In this document: in pieces, positions 11,510 through 19,775 of the stretch
Layout of the letters: each line of letters opens with the position of its first letter
Position numbering within the stretch: the first letter of the stretch is position 1
Origin: Mangrovibacter plantisponsor
GTDB lineage: Bacteria; Pseudomonadota; Gammaproteobacteria; Enterobacterales; Enterobacteriaceae
Reading direction: 5' to 3'
Assembly: GCF_003182475.1 (NCBI RefSeq)
Contig: NZ_QGTS01000001.1
Span: forward strand, 355,980-419,979
Length of the DNA stretch: 64,000 bases
The notes under the pieces: generated by a model
What the model was told of the DNA's origin: nothing
What the model saw: the letters and a program-made list of their open reading frames with translations, nothing else
The model's database searches: none
Position numbers and translations under genes: made by a program

Positions 11510-11544
11510 GATAATAATTTTCATTTTCAATGATATTCTGATTC
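11510..11544. promoter_or_regulatory. Fur box(es) upstream of fes
   Basis: GATAATAATTTTCATTTTC at 11510-11528 agrees with the 19-bp Fur consensus at 15 positions. A second degenerate site (AATGATATTCTGATTCTCAT) overlaps it on the right. The pair lies 65-100 bases upstream of the fes start and can serve both directions, as the fepA-fes operator does in E. coli. The only thing to its right on the plus strand is a 35-codon reading frame. Confidence 0.75.
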
Positions 11545-11586
11545 TCATAAATACCATTCAGAAAAAGCAGAATACTTAAAAAGCCC

Positions 11587-11694
11587 ATGTTTTTAATAGG
11601 AATTAACTTACCGGGGGAATCACTGGTTGAAGAGATTTTGGAACTAATGGGAGCAGCAAGGTTTTCAGTGAGGGAAGTAAACTGTGGAGATTAA
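11587..11694 (+). CDS. Possible 35-aa small protein divergent from fes
   Basis: A reading frame of 35 codons starts at ATG 11587 and encodes MFLIGINLPGESLVEEIL, continuing ELMGAARFSVREVNCGD. It begins about 45 bases to the right of the Fur boxes and stops two bases before a perfect stem-loop, so the unit promoter-ORF-terminator is conceivable. The ribosome site is poor (only AAAAAGCCC before the ATG). I recognise no family; the peptide looks soluble and amphipathic with one cysteine. It could equally be chance, or the transcript could be a small RNA. Confidence 0.25.
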   Translation: MFLIGINLPGESLVEEILELMGAARFSVREVNCGD

Positions 11695-11695
11695 A

Positions 11696-11725
11696 CCAGA
11701 AAAACCGTAGCAAAGGTTTTTCTGG
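11696..11725. terminator. Bidirectional stem-loop between the small ORF and the DUF1471 gene
   Basis: CCAGAAAAACC (11696-11706) pairs perfectly with GGTTTTTCTGG (11715-11725) around an 8-base loop, giving a run of T on either strand. It lies 22 bases after the stop of the minus-strand gene at 11748 and directly after the small plus-strand reading frame, so it could end both transcripts. Confidence 0.6.
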
Positions 11726-11747
11726 CTGTACTGTCAGTTGCAGGCCA

Positions 11748-11957
11748 TTATTTGGTCAGTTCTGCAGTCATATGAACTCTGTTGTTCATATTTGCTTCAG
11801 TAATATGGTAAGAAGCACCTTCCTGCTGTGCTTTTGCAGCAATTTTTGCTTCAGCGCTGTCCAGCGTATCCGCAGTCACACTGACAGATTGTGCAAAGCT
11901 TGCAAATGAAACCAGAGTAAGAGCAGCGGCAGCAGCGATGGTTTTAATATTTTTCAT
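11748..11957 (-). CDS. YdgH/BhsA/McbA-like (DUF1471) small periplasmic protein
   Basis: A 69-residue secreted protein. Residues 1-22 (MKNIKTIAAAAALTLVSFAS, then FA) form a signal peptide with likely cleavage after AFA. The mature part contains the DUF1471 pattern: VTADTLDSAEAKIAAKAQQEGASYHITEAN, ending in a beta-strand with MTAELTK. Family members in E. coli (BhsA, McbA, YhcN and others) are periplasmic or outer-membrane stress and biofilm proteins; which one corresponds to this gene cannot be told. I choose ATG 11957, eight bases after AAGGA, rather than the ATG six bases earlier that almost touches the ribosome site. It is a single gene, with a stem-loop 22 bases downstream. Confidence 0.85.
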   Translation of the reverse strand: MKNIKTIAAAAALTLVSFASFAQSVSVTADTLDSAEAKIAAKAQQEGASYHITEANMNNRVHMTAELTK

Positions 11958-12262
11958 GGTCATATTCCTTCATTCATTAATTAACACAAGTGATTTTGTT
12001 GAACGATGTCTTATCGTCGATGTGTATATAGTAACCACTGAAATTATATTTATAGTAACTAAAAGTGCGCTTATAATTTTCTTTCGCACAGATTAATAAA
12101 AATTATTAGGTACACAAGAAAGAAGCAATGAAGGAATATGATTTAAAATCAGTTTATTAAACGATGTTAACCAGAGTAAAACAGAAGGTGCCGCTGGGGT
12201 AACGGCCTGATGAGCTTTCAGCAGTGAGCAAGGTACGTGCCCTGCTCACTGGTTGATGAAGA
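11958..12262. other. Intergenic gap between the DUF1471 gene and roxA
   Basis: Both flanking genes are on the minus strand. The left half is AT-rich and holds the promoter region of the DUF1471 gene, including two copies of TATAGTAAC about 25 bases apart near 12030-12060. The right end holds an imperfect hairpin with arms AGTGAGCA (12223-12230) and TGCTCACT (12243-12250), close to the roxA stop and a possible weak terminator. No gene is visible. Confidence 0.5.
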
Positions 12263-13390
12263 TTATTCTTCTTCGCCGAAGAACCAGTACCCCTGGTTTA
12301 CCAGAGCAGTCAGTTCAGCTACAAACGCCGGGTTATCCAGCCCGTTGCCCAGTTCCTGCTCACCAATAGAGGTATAACGGCACAGTGCGTCTGCAGCCTT
12401 ATCATCACTGGTGTTCAGCGCTTCACTGTGAACAAAGAAATGTTCGCCAATATGCAGAACCCGCAACCCACTGAGCCGGGTCAAAACCTCACCAGAACGC
12501 AGGGCATTAACCACTTCATCAGCCTGGTAAGCAGGTTCTGGCGGAGCAATATCCAGCTCATGGCGTGGCGTAGTGGCAAAACGGCCAAACCATTGCGCAA
12601 AGTCTTCGGGCTGGTTGATCAGATCAAGCATCATATTGCGCACCCGATCCAGTTCATAATTTTCTACTTTCCCGGGGTGCTCACGGCATGTCAGATCCGG
12701 ATCACTGTAATGCTCACCACCCAGATCGTTTTCCAGCGCATAATCCGCAAAACTGCTGATCAGATCGCGCCCATTAGGGCCACGAAAACCAACGGAGTAA
12801 TTTAATGCTGTCTCATGGGTAAAGCCGTCATGGGGGAATCCGGGTGGGATGTAAAGAATATCGCCTGGTGCCAGGTCTTCATCAATGATTGGCTCAAATG
12901 GCTCAACATGCAGCAAAGCCGGATGCGGGCAGAACTGCTTCAGTGGCAGTTTATCCCCTACCCGCCAGCGGCGGCTGCCCATGCCCTGAATGATAAAGAC
13001 ATCATACTGATCGATATGCGGGCCTACGCCCCCACCCGGTACCGAGAATGAGATCATCAAATCATCAAGCCGCCAGTCCGGTAATACCCGAAACGGGCGT
13101 ACTAATTCAGCCGCAGGCGCATGCCAGTGGTTTACCGCCTGTGCCAGTAAAGACCAGCCCGTTTCCCCCAGGTGGTCAAACTGTTCAAACGGCCCGTTCC
13201 ACGCCTGCCATTCCCCATTCTGCAGGCTCACAATACGGCTGTCGACTTCAGCTTCCATCGCGAGGCCGGCCAGCTCATCTGGTGTAATAGGATCGACAAA
13301 ATCTGGCAAAGCATTTTTTAAGATAACCGGTTTTTTCTGCCAGTAAGTTTCCAGAAACTCCGGCCAGTTAATATTGAGTTGGTAAGCCAT
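12263..13390 (-). CDS. roxA: Ribosomal protein L16 arginine hydroxylase RoxA (YcfD)
   Basis: Fe(II)/2-oxoglutarate-dependent JmjC-type oxygenase that hydroxylates an arginine of ribosomal protein L16. The 375-residue product begins MAYQLNINWPEFLETYWQKKPVILKNAL as in E. coli RoxA (373 aa). The metal-binding facial triad is visible as HIDQYD near residue 125 and a histidine in PPGFPHDGF near 188. The C-terminal dimerisation and winged-helix part is complete and ends NQGYWFFGEEE. In E. coli roxA lies in another part of the chromosome (near phoPQ), so its place here beside siderophore genes reflects rearrangement. It stands alone on the minus strand. Confidence 0.93.
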   Translation of the reverse strand: MAYQLNINWPEFLETYWQKKPVILKNALPDFVDPITPDELAGLAMEAEVDSRIVSLQNGEWQAWNGPFEQFDHLGETGWSLLAQAVNHWHAPAAELVRPFRVLPDWRLDDLMISFSVPGGGVGPHIDQYDVFIIQGMGSRRWRVGDKLPLKQFCPHPALLHVEPFEPIIDEDLAPGDILYIPPGFPHDGFTHETALNYSVGFRGPNGRDLISSFADYALENDLGGEHYSDPDLTCREHPGKVENYELDRVRNMMLDLINQPEDFAQWFGRFATTPRHELDIAPPEPAYQADEVVNALRSGEVLTRLSGLRVLHIGEHFFVHSEALNTSDDKAADALCRYTSIGEQELGNGLDNPAFVAELTALVNQGYWFFGEEE

Positions 13391-13488
13391 TCATGTGTAC
13401 CGCGCAAGGGAAATGGGGGCTGATTATAAAGAAGTGGGGTTGTGGGGCTCTTTGTTGTGGGTCAAACCTGCGAGCGAAAGAAGGGGAA

Positions 13489-13522
13489 TGACAGGAAGCC
13501 CAAACTCAAAGGCTTCCTGTCA
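13489..13522 (-). terminator. Stem-loop after the aldehyde dehydrogenase gene
   Basis: A perfect 12-bp stem, TGACAGGAAGCC (13489-13500) with GGCTTCCTGTCA (13511-13522), around a 10-base loop. It begins six bases beyond the stop codon of the minus-strand gene at 13528. The following T tract is short and interrupted (ATTCCCCTTC), so termination may be imperfect. Confidence 0.6.
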
Positions 13523-13527
13523 CTGGT

Positions 13528-14919
13528 TTAAAATTCCGTGTCAATATCTACAACAGAAATCAATTTGTGGTTAACAAACTCTTTGATACCCAGCCCGGTT
13601 AATTCACGGCCATAACCAGAGCGACGTACGCCACCAAATGGCAGGTCTGCTTTCACGCGAGTTGGGTGATTAATGTAAACCATCCCGGTGGATACTTTGG
13701 TAGCCAGTTCAGCACCACGAGCAGTGTCACGAGTGAAAATAGAACCACCAAGGCCAAACGGCGAATCATTGGCGATACGCACTGCATCGTCATCATCTTT
13801 GGCACGCAGTATCATAGATACCGGGCCAAAAAACTCCATGTAATAAGCCGGATTATCGGGTGTTACCTCAGTGAGAATTGTGGGCTGAACAAACGCCCCC
13901 TGACCTGGTACTTTTGGCCCAACTTCCAGAGCCTGTGCACCATGGGAAATCGCCAGTTGGATTTTCTCTTTGACTTCATCTGCCGCCTGTTGCGAGGAAA
14001 GCGGTGCCAGCGTAGTCGCCGGGTCCAGAGGATCACCAGCCTTCAGCGCCGCCACGCCTGCAGTATAGCGTTCAAGGAACGCATCATAGACGTCATCAAC
14101 AATAATCATCCGTTTGGAGGAAACACAGACCTGCCCGCCATTCCAGTGGCGGCCAAATACGGCCCATTTTGCTGTTTTGTCCAGGTCGGCATCTGCCAGC
14201 ACAATAAAGGCATCAGCCCCACCTAATTCAAGGGTGGATTTTTTCAGTGCCTTCGCAGCCTGTGCAGCCACTGTTGCCCCGGCACCTTCAGAACCGGTGA
14301 GCGCCACACCCTGCACACGCGGGTCATTCAGGATTTGCTCAATATGGTGACGGGCGGCATACAGGTTGATAAACCCACCATCAGGCAGGCCTGCATCATG
14401 CATGAGTTTTTCAAAACGAGCGGCACTTTGCGGTACATTGGAGGCATGTTTCAGAAGGATGGTATTCCCGGCTGAAAGTTGCGGAGCAATGATACGGGCA
14501 ATCTGGTAGTACGGGAAATTCCAGGGTTCGATCGCCAGCAGGACACCTAACGGTTCATGAACAATTTTCGCTGTGGCTTCCTGGGGGTTAGCTACTGGTA
14601 AGATTTCCGGGGCCAGTAGTTTTTCCGCATTTTTAACGTAATATTCAAAAATCTGGGCGGACAGCTCTACTTCAGCCAGCGCTTCACTATACAGTTTGCC
14701 CATTTCCAGTGTCAGTAAGCGTGCAAATTCATCTTTCTGCTCACGCAGCAAGTTGGCTGCGTTTTGTAAGATTTCGCCACGCTGTGAAAATGAAACATTA
14801 CGCCATGTAGTGAATGTATTGTGCGCTCTGGCAATAGCGCCGGTGACTTCAGCATCTGTTGCGTCGGGAAATGTCTTAATAACTTCCCCTGTCCAGGGGT
14901 TCGTTGTTGCATATGCCAT
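13528..14919 (-). CDS. NAD(P)-dependent aldehyde dehydrogenase, succinate-semialdehyde dehydrogenase (Sad/YneI) type
   Basis: ALDH superfamily enzyme of 463 residues, the length of E. coli Sad/YneI and similar in plan. Catalytic residues are visible: the Asn in EPWNFPYYQ, the Glu in STLELGGADAF, and the nucleophilic Cys in GGQVCVSSKR. The C-terminal segment LPFGGVRRSGYGRELTGLGIKEF is typical. Succinate semialdehyde is the most likely substrate by family, but a broader aldehyde range is possible and the sequence cannot decide it. The start ATG at 14919 has AAGGAG seven bases upstream; a longer frame reaching 15030 has no support. It is divergent from poxB across a 560-base gap. Confidence 0.85.
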   Translation of the reverse strand: MAYATTNPWTGEVIKTFPDATDAEVTGAIARAHNTFTTWRNVSFSQRGEILQNAANLLREQKDEFARLLTLEMGKLYSEALAEVELSAQIFEYYVKNAEKLLAPEILPVANPQEATAKIVHEPLGVLLAIEPWNFPYYQIARIIAPQLSAGNTILLKHASNVPQSAARFEKLMHDAGLPDGGFINLYAARHHIEQILNDPRVQGVALTGSEGAGATVAAQAAKALKKSTLELGGADAFIVLADADLDKTAKWAVFGRHWNGGQVCVSSKRMIIVDDVYDAFLERYTAGVAALKAGDPLDPATTLAPLSSQQAADEVKEKIQLAISHGAQALEVGPKVPGQGAFVQPTILTEVTPDNPAYYMEFFGPVSMILRAKDDDDAVRIANDSPFGLGGSIFTRDTARGAELATKVSTGMVYINHPTRVKADLPFGGVRRSGYGRELTGLGIKEFVNHKLISVVDIDTEF

Positions 14920-15480
14920 GGAAATTCTCCTTATAAATAATAATCCACATAATGTGGCACCCTTTTTTATCTCATCGAGCTTTTCCCGCCCCGCATGCCT
15001 GCCAGGGCTAAAAGTTAAATTGTCCTGCATCAGTCTGGCACAGATAACTGCACGTTACCGGGGGTACCACACATAATGTAAAAATAGTAACCAGCGTGTA
15101 TCACAAGAGAAAGACAGTAGTTTTGTTGGTGTTAATCAGAATTATTGAATATTCAACAAATTCGTTTCCCTTGTTTATTATTTCTTGCCTTTAGCATCTG
15201 ATTTTATTTTTAGCCCCAAGTTCACAACCAGCCTGGGAAAGCGCACTTTTTATCTACCTTCCATCAACACAAAAACAGCAACAATATGTTTTATATAGAT
15301 AAAATATAAATTCACATATTACAAAATAAAATATAAATTTATATTAATATAATAAAATATTTGTAATACAAATAACACAACAACCTTGAACCCGGAACCA
15401 AAATGGGTTGATAATAGTCTCAAGTTGATAACATTTTATTTACCTTGTGTTATTGCCGTTCTCTTTTTAGGGAGTTTTTT
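14920..15480. other. Divergent regulatory gap between the aldehyde dehydrogenase gene and poxB, very AT-rich near poxB
   Basis: This 561-base gap holds the promoters of two divergent genes. From about 15285 to 15375 it is almost purely A and T and repeats the unit ATAAAATATAAAT-T (15299-15311 and 15326-15338, with further TAATAAAATATT copies). Such curved AT tracts are typical H-NS targets. No open frame of convincing composition is present. The poxB ribosome site TAGGGAG is at 15467-15473. Confidence 0.6.
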
Positions 15481-17205
15481 ATGTCGAAAAGTATTGCAAA
15501 CTTTATTACCGAAACACTTGATAAAGCGGGTGTTAAACGTATTTGGGGCGTTACTGGCGATTCATTAAATGGCATCAGCGACAGCCTGAGAAAATTAGGT
15601 ACAATTGAGTGGCTGGGTACCCGCCACGAAGAAACAGCGGCATTTGCCGCAGGTGCTGAAGCCCATATCACAGGCGAATTGTCTGTATGTGCTGGTTCTT
15701 GTGGCCCGGGTAATATGCACTTAATCAACGGTCTATTTGATTGCCACCGTAACCGTGTTCCGGTACTGGCTATTGCCGCACATATTCCTTCCGCAGAAAT
15801 TGGCACAAATTATTTTCAGGAAACTCATCCGCAAGAACTCTTTAAAGAATGCAGTGTTTATTGCGAATTAGTTTCCAACCCGGAACAAATGCCTTATTTG
15901 CTGGAAACGGCTATGCGCCAGGCCATTCTTCACCGTGATGTCAGCGTATTGGTCTTGCCGGGCGATATTGCATTAAAAGCAGTTCCTGAAGGGGTTGAGC
16001 CGAAATGGAATGTGCCTAAACCTGCCTATTACCAGCCTCAGCAGTCAGATCTTGCTGAACTGGCCGAAAAACTTAACAACAGTGCAAAAATCACCTTAAT
16101 GTGTGGTGCTGGTTGTGCTGAATCCCATGAGGAAGTTGTTGCTCTGGCTGAAAAATTACAGGCTCCGATTGTTCATGCCATGCGTGGCAAAGAATATATC
16201 GAATATGACAACCCTTATGATGTGGGGATGACAGGCTTAATCGGTTTTTCATCTGGCTACCACGCCATGCGCCAGGCCGATACAGTTTTACTGCTGGGCA
16301 CCAGTTTCCCATATCGTGCGTTCTACCCAGAAAATGCCAGCATACTGCAAATCGATAATAACCCGGCGTCTTTGGGCCGCCATACCCAGATAGACCTCGG
16401 TGTATTGGGTGACATCAAGTCCACACTGAAGTCTCTGCTACCAATGGTTAACAGTAACCACAGCTCTGCGCACCTGGAGCAGTGTGTGGCAAATTACACC
16501 GAAGCACGTAAAGGGCTGGATGAGCTGGCTAATGGGAAAACGTCTTATAACCTGATTCACCCGCAGTATTTAGCTCGCCTGGTAAGTGAAGAAGCGGCTG
16601 ATGATGCGGTATTTACTTGTGACGTGGGTACTCCGACATTATGGGCAGCACGTTACCTGAAAATGAATGGTAAACGCCGGTTGATTGGGTCATTCAACCA
16701 CGGTTCTATGGCTAATGCATTGTCACAGGCAATGGGGGCACAATCTGTCGACAGAAAGCGCCAGGTCGTCGCACTGTGTGGCGATGGGGGCTTCTCCATG
16801 CTAATGGGTGATCTGTTGTCCCTTAACCAGTTGAAACTCCCGGTAAAAATTGTAGTGTTCAATAACCGTTCTTTGGGCTTTGTCGCCATGGAAATGAAAG
16901 CCGGTGGTTATCTTTCTGACGACACAAACCTGGAAAACCCGAGCTTTGCCGCCATTGCTGAGGCCTGCGGTGTAAAAGGTATTCATGTCGGTAAGCCAGA
17001 GGACCTGCCAGGCGCGCTGAAAGAGACCCTGGCACACCCGGGCCCGGTGGTTTTGGAAGTGGATACCGCCAAACAGGAACTGGCGATGCCGCCACAAATT
17101 AAAATGGAACAGGCGAAAGGCTTCAGCCTGTACATGATGAAAGCGCTGCTCAATGGCCGTGGGGATGAAATCATTGAGCTGAGCAAAACCAACTGGCGCA
17201 GATAA
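15481..17205 (+). CDS. poxB: Pyruvate dehydrogenase (quinone) / pyruvate oxidase PoxB
   Basis: Peripheral membrane flavoenzyme that decarboxylates pyruvate to acetate and CO2 and passes electrons to ubiquinone; needs thiamine diphosphate and FAD. The 574-residue product (E. coli 572) shows [13 protein letters not shown] at the start and the catalytic Glu in [15 protein letters not shown]. The thiamine-diphosphate motif [12 protein letters not shown](N)-FNNRSLGF is in the last third. The C-terminal lipid-activation segment [27 protein letters not shown] is intact. I start at ATG 15481 with TAGGGAG upstream. In E. coli poxB is stationary-phase (RpoS) controlled and sits elsewhere; here it stands alone, followed by a clear terminator. 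Confidence 0.96.
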   Translation: MSKSIANFITETLDKAGVKRIWGVTGDSLNGISDSLRKLGTIEWLGTRHEETAAFAAGAEAHITGELSVCAGSCGPGNMHLINGLFDCHRNRVPVLAIAAHIPSAEIGTNYFQETHPQELFKECSVYCELVSNPEQMPYLLETAMRQAILHRDVSVLVLPGDIALKAVPEGVEPKWNVPKPAYYQPQQSDLAELAEKLNNSAKITLMCGAGCAESHEEVVALAEKLQAPIVHAMRGKEYIEYDNPYDVGMTGLIGFSSGYHAMRQADTVLLLGTSFPYRAFYPENASILQIDNNPASLGRHTQIDLGVLGDIKSTLKSLLPMVNSNHSSAHLEQCVANYTEARKGLDELANGKTSYNLIHPQYLARLVSEEAADDAVFTCDVGTPTLWAARYLKMNGKRRLIGSFNHGSMANALSQAMGAQSVDRKRQVVALCGDGGFSMLMGDLLSLNQLKLPVKIVVFNNRSLGFVAMEMKAGGYLSDDTNLENPSFAAIAEACGVKGIHVGKPEDLPGALKETLAHPGPVVLEVDTAKQELAMPPQIKMEQAKGFSLYMMKALLNGRGDEIIELSKTNWRR

Positions 17206-17220
17206 CCCCTTGCCTTACTT

Positions 17221-17246
17221 AAAAGCCATGCTGCGGCATGGCTTTT
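17221..17246 (+). terminator. Rho-independent terminator of poxB
   Basis: AAAAGCCATGC (17221-17231) pairs perfectly with GCATGGCTTTT (17236-17246) over a TGCG loop, 15 bases after the poxB stop. Confidence 0.85.
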
Positions 17247-17421
17247 GTTCGCTATTTCCCCGCTCTGGCAATTTATTTACCCGCAAAAAATCACAACTGC
17301 ACTGTTCTTTTCCGGGCAACTATGTTGCCTTACCCATGAGTGATTAATTAATGAAGAATGCTCATATCTGATTGTTGTTTTCGACTGTTTATTTTTAAAA
17401 GCCGCCTGACTTATTATTTTC

Positions 17422-17436
17422 TGCACATGATGTGCA
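17422..17436. repeat. 15-bp palindrome in the leader region of the DUF3737 gene (gap 17247-17606)
   Basis: TGCACA-TGA-TGTGCA is a perfect inverted repeat 170 bases upstream of the DUF3737 gene and is a candidate operator. The 360-base gap also holds a second hairpin, GCTTCG (17566-17571) with CGAAGC (17579-17584), some 22 bases before the start codon. No gene is visible between poxB and 17607. Confidence 0.45.
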
Positions 17437-17606
17437 CCAGTCGCCAGAAAACTACCCGTAACACACCAAATTAATTGTGATTTTACCGGGAAAATTCGCT
17501 CACCTCCGCGTAGACCAATCGCCTTACCTTTCTGGGCTGGCACTGACTAAACACTCTGAATCAGTGCTTCGGTAACAACGAAGCCAACATCTGTAGCGGA
17601 AATAAT

Positions 17607-18464
17607 ATGATGAAAACAATCGAAAACACTTTCTTTGAGGGAGAACGCCCTCTTTTTGCATCTGAAGATCTGTTGGTGCAGAACGTAAAATTCTACCCGG
17701 GCGAGTCGGCCCTGAAACAATGCCTGAATATTAAAGCCAGTAACTGTGAGTTTATGGGGAAATACCCCTTCTGGCACAATAACAATACGCAGATTGAAAA
17801 TTGCCGCTTCACGGTTTATGCCCGTGCCGCTATCTGGTATTCACAGAACTTGCGCATGATTAACTGTGTTGTTGATGCCCCAAAAATGTTTCGTGAAGTC
17901 ACTCATTTTTACCTGGAAAATACTCAGTTGCTCAGTGCTGCGGAATGCTGCTGGAATTGCCACCATGCTGAATTTCATAATGTAGAGATTCATGGTGGTG
18001 ACTACCTGTTTATGAATGGCTCAGACATCAATATTGATGGTTTCCGTCTGCAAGGCAACTACGCGTTTCAGGATGCCCATAATGTTGTGATTCGTAATGC
18101 CCATCTTGATTCAAAAGATGCATTCTGGAATACCGAAAATGTGACTGTTTATGATTCCGTACTGAATGGCGAATACCTGGGGTGGCATTCGAAAAACCTG
18201 CGCCTGGTTAACTGTAAAATCTCCGGCGAGCAGCCACTGTGCTATGCCACCGACCTGGTGATGGAAAACTGCACCATGACGGATACCAATCTTTGCTTTG
18301 AATACAGCACATTACAGGCAGACATCCAAAGTGAAATCATCAGTGTGAAAAACCCGCGTGGTGGCTATATCAGAGCAAACCATATTCAGGAAACCATTAT
18401 TGATGAAAACTGTATCAATCCTGGAGCCTGTGAGATTGTAACCGCCACTCATGCCGGTGTCTGA
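17607..18464 (+). CDS. DUF3737 family protein (right-handed beta-helix)
   Basis: A 285-residue cytosolic-looking protein without signal peptide or membrane segments. The sequence is a series of short repeats with spaced Asn, Cys and aromatic positions (for example NVKFYPGESALKQCLNIKASNCEF, ENCRFTVYARAAIWYSQNLRMINC, ENVTVYDSVLNGEYLGWHSKNLRL), typical of a beta-helix such as DUF3737. The biochemical role of this family is not established. The stop codon is two bases before the start of a PatB/MalY-like lyase gene, so the two are translationally coupled and probably act together. I recognise the family with fair confidence; no function is inferred beyond the coupling. Confidence 0.85.
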   Translation: MMKTIENTFFEGERPLFASEDLLVQNVKFYPGESALKQCLNIKASNCEFMGKYPFWHNNNTQIENCRFTVYARAAIWYSQNLRMINCVVDAPKMFREVTHFYLENTQLLSAAECCWNCHHAEFHNVEIHGGDYLFMNGSDINIDGFRLQGNYAFQDAHNVVIRNAHLDSKDAFWNTENVTVYDSVLNGEYLGWHSKNLRLVNCKISGEQPLCYATDLVMENCTMTDTNLCFEYSTLQADIQSEIISVKNPRGGYIRANHIQETIIDENCINPGACEIVTATHAGV

Positions 18465-18466
18465 TT

Positions 18467-19639
18467 ATGAACCACAACTTTGATCAGATGACACAGCGCC
18501 GGGGCACTGATTGTACCAAATGGGATTGTGCGCCCGATGACGATATGCTGCCAATGTGGGTGGCAGATATGGACTTCATCACCGCACCTGCTGTTATTAC
18601 GGCCCTGGAAAATCGTGCCCGCCAGGGGATCTTCGGTTATGTGCGGGTTCCTTCCCGTTTTTATGCGGCCATTGCCAGTTGGTTTAACCGGCGGCACAGC
18701 TTTACCATCAACCCCGGGCATTTACTTTACACCACAGGCGTAGTACCTGCTTTATCTGCCATTGTTCGGGCACTCACGCAGCCCGGTGATAAAGTCATTG
18801 TCCAGACACCTGTATATAACTGTTTTTTCTCTTCTATTCGTAACCAGGGCTGCGAAATAGTCACCAATGCGCTTCGCCGCCAGGATGATACTTACGTTAT
18901 AGATTTTGCTGACCTGGAACAAAAAGCATCTGATCCGCAAGCCAAATTACTACTGCTATGTAACCCGCACAATCCGGCTGGCCGGGTTTGGCAACCCGAT
19001 GAATTAACACGAATAGGCGAAATTTGCTTACGCCACAACGTTATCGTTGTAGCCGATGAAATACATTGTGATTTAGTGCAACCAGGCTTCCGATATACAC
19101 CTTTTGCCTCCATCAACCCGGAGTTTATGCAAAACGCCATCACCTGTATGTCACCGAGCAAAGCCTTTAACCTGGCCGGTTTACAAGTTGCAGCCATTCA
19201 TACAGCAAATGATGCTATGCGCCAAAAAATTGATAAGGCTCTGAATATCCATGAGGTATGTGAAATTAACCCATTTGCCGTTGAAGCCCTGATTGCCGCA
19301 TATAACAATGGCGAAGCATGGTTAGACGACCTGAATAATTACCTGCACGGGAATTACCAGTATCTGAAGGCCTTTTTTGAGGAACATTTACCGGCATTCC
19401 CGGTAACACGCCTGGAAGGAACCTATCTGGTATGGGTGGACTGTTCAGCCATCGCGCATTCTGCAACTGATATTACCAGGCACCTCAAATTGCATGAAAA
19501 GCTCTGGGTGAATGAAGGGACGCTTTATGGTGAAGAAGGTGAGCATTTTATACGGCTGAACATTGCCTGTCCAAGAGAACGCATGATAACCGGGCTCAAC
19601 AAAATAAAGCATGCTTTCACTGGTGGGTGGGTTAAATAA
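18467..19639 (+). CDS. PatB/MalY-like PLP-dependent cystathionine beta-lyase
   Basis: Fold-type I PLP enzyme of 390 residues, the size of MalY and PatB carbon-sulfur lyases. The N-terminus has the family signature KWDCAPDDDMLPMWVADMDF. The cofactor aspartate is in VVADEIHCDL (Asp197) and the Schiff-base lysine in SPSKAFNLAGLQ (Lys232). The C-terminal arginine lies in HFIRLNIACPRERM. Such enzymes release thiol, ammonia and pyruvate from cystathionine or S-conjugated cysteines; the substrate here is unknown. It is the second gene of a two-gene unit with DUF3737. An 11-bp inverted repeat and a LysR gene follow downstream in the same direction. Confidence 0.88.
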   Translation: MNHNFDQMTQRRGTDCTKWDCAPDDDMLPMWVADMDFITAPAVITALENRARQGIFGYVRVPSRFYAAIASWFNRRHSFTINPGHLLYTTGVVPALSAIVRALTQPGDKVIVQTPVYNCFFSSIRNQGCEIVTNALRRQDDTYVIDFADLEQKASDPQAKLLLLCNPHNPAGRVWQPDELTRIGEICLRHNVIVVADEIHCDLVQPGFRYTPFASINPEFMQNAITCMSPSKAFNLAGLQVAAIHTANDAMRQKIDKALNIHEVCEINPFAVEALIAAYNNGEAWLDDLNNYLHGNYQYLKAFFEEHLPAFPVTRLEGTYLVWVDCSAIAHSATDITRHLKLHEKLWVNEGTLYGEEGEHFIRLNIACPRERMITGLNKIKHAFTGGWVK

Positions 19640-19703
19640 CAGACTGAATTTTTTCGTTGCCGCATGATTTCCATGGTTGCCTGCACCTGGCAGAGAAAGC
19701 AGA

Positions 19704-19740
19704 TACACTGTCTGTGTAATTAGTTTTGGCAGACAGTGTA
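19704..19740. repeat. 11-bp inverted repeat between the lyase gene and the LysR gene
   Basis: TACACTGTCTG (19704-19714) and CAGACAGTGTA (19730-19740) are perfect inverted copies separated by 15 bases, 36 bases before the LysR start. An 8-bp palindrome GCAATTGC follows at 19741-19748. No T tract follows on either strand, so an operator or an mRNA structure is as likely as a terminator. Confidence 0.5.
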
Positions 19741-19775
19741 GCAATTGCACTCACGGATAATATTGAGAGGTACTG

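Noticed and set aside
15285..15375. CRISPR-like or tandem satellite repeat before poxB
   Set aside because: The units are short, imperfect A/T runs without spacers of constant length.
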